From Chloroflexota bacterium (GTDB taxonomy: Bacteria > Chloroflexota > Dehalococcoidia > UBA3495), in the NCBI GenBank assembly GCA_022563275.1, contig JADFNR010000090.1, positions 1 to 14,120 on the forward strand: 14,120 nucleotides of DNA. Reading direction: 5' to 3'. Below are positions 12,579 to 14,120 of the stretch, one piece after another. The position numbers and the translations under genes are program-made. The notes beneath the pieces were generated by a model that was not told the origin of the DNA, did not search any database, and saw nothing but the letters and a program-made list of their open reading frames with translations. Positions within the stretch are counted from its first letter, which is position 1, and every line of letters begins with the position of its first letter.

Positions 12579-13409
12579 TCAGGCCTTCAAAACAGTTTCC
12601 GTAAGATTGAGCTGGTCGTTCAGGCTGCCGGAGCGAAGCCCGGACATATCCAGAGACACCCACAGATAACCGATCTTCTTGATGGCCGCGACGATCTCCT
12701 TGCGGCGCTCGAAGGCGAAGTCAATCTCATCCTCGCCAACCTCGATGCGGCACAGGCGGTCGTGATGCCTGGCCCGGACCTCTTTGAGTCCCAAATCACG
12801 GAGATAGTCTTCGGCCTGCTCGATCTTCGATAAGTTTTCGGTGGTTACCGGCGTGCCGTAGGGGATGCGCGACGAGAGGCAGGGTTGGGCCGGCTTGTCC
12901 CAGATGGGGATGTCCAGGCTCTTGGCGATGGCGCGCACGTCGGCCTTAGCCAGGCCGGCCTCCACCATGGGGCTGCGGACCTGGTGCTCCGACGCCGCCA
13001 CCATGCCGGGACGGTAGTCGCCGATGTCGTCGGTGTTGGTTCCGTTGACCACCCATTCGATGGATTCTTCTTCCGCCAGTTTGGTCAATTCCGTGTAGAG
13101 CTCGGTCTTGCAGAAATAGCAACGCTGGGGCGAATTGGCCACGTAACCTTCCTGGGCCATCTCGTTGGTGTGGATGATGCGGTGGGCGAACCCGAACTTT
13201 TCGGCCAGGCTTACCGCCACCTCCAGTTCCCGTTTGGCCAGGGCTGGGGAAACGGCGGTCACGGCCAGGGCCTTTGAGCCCAGCACCCGGTGGGCCGCGA
13301 CGGCGACCAGCGTGCTATCGACTCCTCCTGAGAAGGCGACAACTACCGAGCCCATCTCCTGGAGTAGGTTTTCCAAGGCCGATAAACGCAGATTGGTTGG
13401 TGACGCCAT
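12579..13409 (-). CDS. larE: ATP-dependent sacrificial sulfur transferase LarE
   Basis: LarE adenylylates the pyridinium biscarboxylate and donates sulfur from its own cysteine, leaving dehydroalanine. The 276-residue protein shows the PP-loop FSGGVDST (Ser27-Ser32), RCYFCK (Cys97, Cys100), NGTNTDDIGDYRPG and QPCLSSRIPYG with Cys177. Cys177 matches the sacrificial Cys176 of the L. plantarum enzyme, so this is the single-turnover type; a cluster-type LarE would carry three Cys for an iron-sulfur cluster, which is not obvious here. I chose ATG 13409 because AGAGGT lies four bases upstream; an ATG at 13445 adds 12 residues unlike the family. It is first in larE-larC-larB. In the 120 bases above it I find only a weak promoter-like TATATC/TATCAT stretch. 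Confidence 0.95.
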   Translation of the reverse strand: MASPTNLRLSALENLLQEMGSVVVAFSGGVDSTLVAVAAHRVLGSKALAVTAVSPALAKRELEVAVSLAEKFGFAHRIIHTNEMAQEGYVANSPQRCYFCKTELYTELTKLAEEESIEWVVNGTNTDDIGDYRPGMVAASEHQVRSPMVEAGLAKADVRAIAKSLDIPIWDKPAQPCLSSRIPYGTPVTTENLSKIEQAEDYLRDLGLKEVRARHHDRLCRIEVGEDEIDFAFERRKEIVAAIKKIGYLWVSLDMSGLRSGSLNDQLNLTETVLKA

Positions 13410-13529
13410 ATTTACCTCTGGGCACCGTGCGGAAGATGCATGCATCCGGTGTAAAGATGATATAGGTCACCAGGTCAGGGCGTCCACCATGGGCCATCTC
13501 ACATCTGAGAGGGCTGGGGCCCGTTGGTT

Positions 13530-14120
13530 TCAGCTCAGGAAATCCGTGACCTCGCCGGCGAACACCTCGGCGCGTTCGATCATCAGCAGATGCCCTGCGT
13601 TGGGCAGGACCGATACCTGGGCGCCGGGAATCAGCTTGGCGAAGTCCTCGGCATAGACCGGGGGTATTATGCGGTCGTTCTCGCCCCACAGGACCAGGGT
13701 TGGGGCCTTGATGCGGTAGGCCCGGCGCTTCAGGCCCCGGTCGGGGATGGGCCAGAGGAACTTTCCGGCGGCGGTCAGGTCCTGCATCCGGTCGGCGGCC
13801 AGCTCGGCCTTCAAACGGGAGTTGGCCTCGAAGTCCGCGGGGGAAAGGCTCATGGAACTGGACGCCGAGGACCACAGGTTGCTTTGCAGGTCGTCGGCGG
13901 TCATGGCCAGCAGGTCGGCCGCCGGTTCCGAGTCGCGCCAGGTCCCGGCGGGCGCCGCCAGGACCAAACGGTCGACGTAGCTGGGCGACAGCGCGGCCAT
14001 CTCGGCGGCGATCATGCCGCCCAGGCAATGGCCCACCACATGGGCCTTGGACACGCCCAAAGCGTCCAAGAGCTCAAACTGGTATAGAGTCAGGTCGGTT
14101 ACGTCGTCCAGCTTCTCCAG
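13530..14120 (-). CDS. alpha/beta hydrolase with Cys nucleophile, N-terminus cut by window edge
   Basis: The frame is open from the window edge and ends with TGA at 13530 (196 residues visible; the N-terminal part is missing). The nucleophile elbow reads VVGHCLGGMIAAEMA, with Cys (14025-14027) where most family members have Ser. The acid residue is the Asp of LWGENDRIIPP (13674-13676) and the base is the His of PNAGHLLMIERAE (13590-13592). The cap region (TWRDSEPAADLL ... LWPIPDRGLKRRAYRIKAP) is typical of small-molecule hydrolases. Cys elbows are known from dienelactone hydrolase and are otherwise uncommon, so the substrate is unclear. It lies upstream of larE on the same strand with 120 bases between; a functional link to the lar genes is not shown. 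Confidence 0.88.
   Translation of the reverse strand: MEKLDDVTDLTLYQFELLDALGVSKAHVVGHCLGGMIAAEMAALSPSYVDRLVLAAPAGTWRDSEPAADLLAMTADDLQSNLWSSASSSMSLSPADFEANSRLKAELAADRMQDLTAAGKFLWPIPDRGLKRRAYRIKAPTLVLWGENDRIIPPVYAEDFAKLIPGAQVSVLPNAGHLLMIERAEVFAGEVTDFLS

Noticed and set aside
12087..12833. 248-codon plus-strand frame across larC and larE
   Set aside because: It is Arg/Pro/Ser-rich, lacks any family signal and lies opposite two firmly identified lar genes.
13410..13529. Promoter for larE in the TATATC/TATCAT stretch
   Set aside because: No -35 box or extended -10 supports it, and the operon could be read from the hydrolase gene upstream.
13315..14028. 237-codon minus-strand frame overlapping the hydrolase and larE
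   Set aside because: It is an out-of-frame reading with Arg/Gly/Pro-rich composition. The hydrolase frame carries intact catalytic residues, and larE has a better-supported start.

Overview
This 14.1 kb window is a high-GC bacterial chromosome segment, densely coded on both strands. An F420-type luciferase-like oxidoreductase, fused larC and larB/larE genes, a GYD protein, type II HAD and PEP mutase-like proteins, and many GC-rich intergenic hairpin repeats together fit an uncultivated Chloroflexota, for example a Dehalococcoidia/SAR202-type genome. That assignment is an inference from gene content, not a marker-gene result.

Layout. Bases 1-1025 (-) hold a sensor histidine kinase truncated by the window edge. 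Bases 1026-1408 are non-coding and AT-richer and carry promoters facing both ways. Bases 1409-1955 (+) hold two overlapping small DNA-binding proteins: a ribbon-helix-helix protein and a helix-turn-helix protein. The reading frame of the second runs into a tRNA gene on the opposite strand. Bases 1787-2154 (-) are a tRNA cluster transcribed Leu(GAG), Cys(GCA), Leu(TAA), all with encoded CCA. Bases 2276-5747 (+) carry a leaderless DUF2007 membrane protein, a type II haloacid dehalogenase-like protein, an uncertain 2H-phosphoesterase-like protein, an isocitrate lyase/PEP mutase family enzyme and a GYD protein. Two intergenic gaps here (4170-4507 and 5748-6089) are packed with inverted-repeat elements. 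Bases 6090-8038 (-) carry the luciferase-like oxidoreductase and a zinc-ribbon RDD membrane protein. Bases 8236-10373 (+) are a housekeeping operon, mnmA-rnhB-yraN (tRNA thiolation, RNase HII, UPF0102 nuclease-like). Bases 13409 down to 10413 (-) are the nickel-pincer cofactor operon larE-larC-larB, possibly followed by a 32-residue membrane peptide. Bases 13530-14120 (-) are an alpha/beta hydrolase cut by the window edge, with Cys where the nucleophile is usually Ser.

How the parts work together. LarB, LarC and LarE are the complete known set for making the nickel-pincer nucleotide from nicotinic acid adenine dinucleotide, yet no LarA-type apoenzyme is in the window. mnmA, rnhB and yraN form a common information-processing cluster. 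Several promoters read by eye share an extended -10 pattern, TGN-TANNNT. The most unusual places are the RHH/HTH pair abutting tRNA-Leu, the covarying intergenic repeat family, the AUC-like start context of larB, the small membrane ORF after larB, and the Cys-nucleophile hydrolase. No CRISPR array, rRNA, insertion sequence or complete mobile element was seen.
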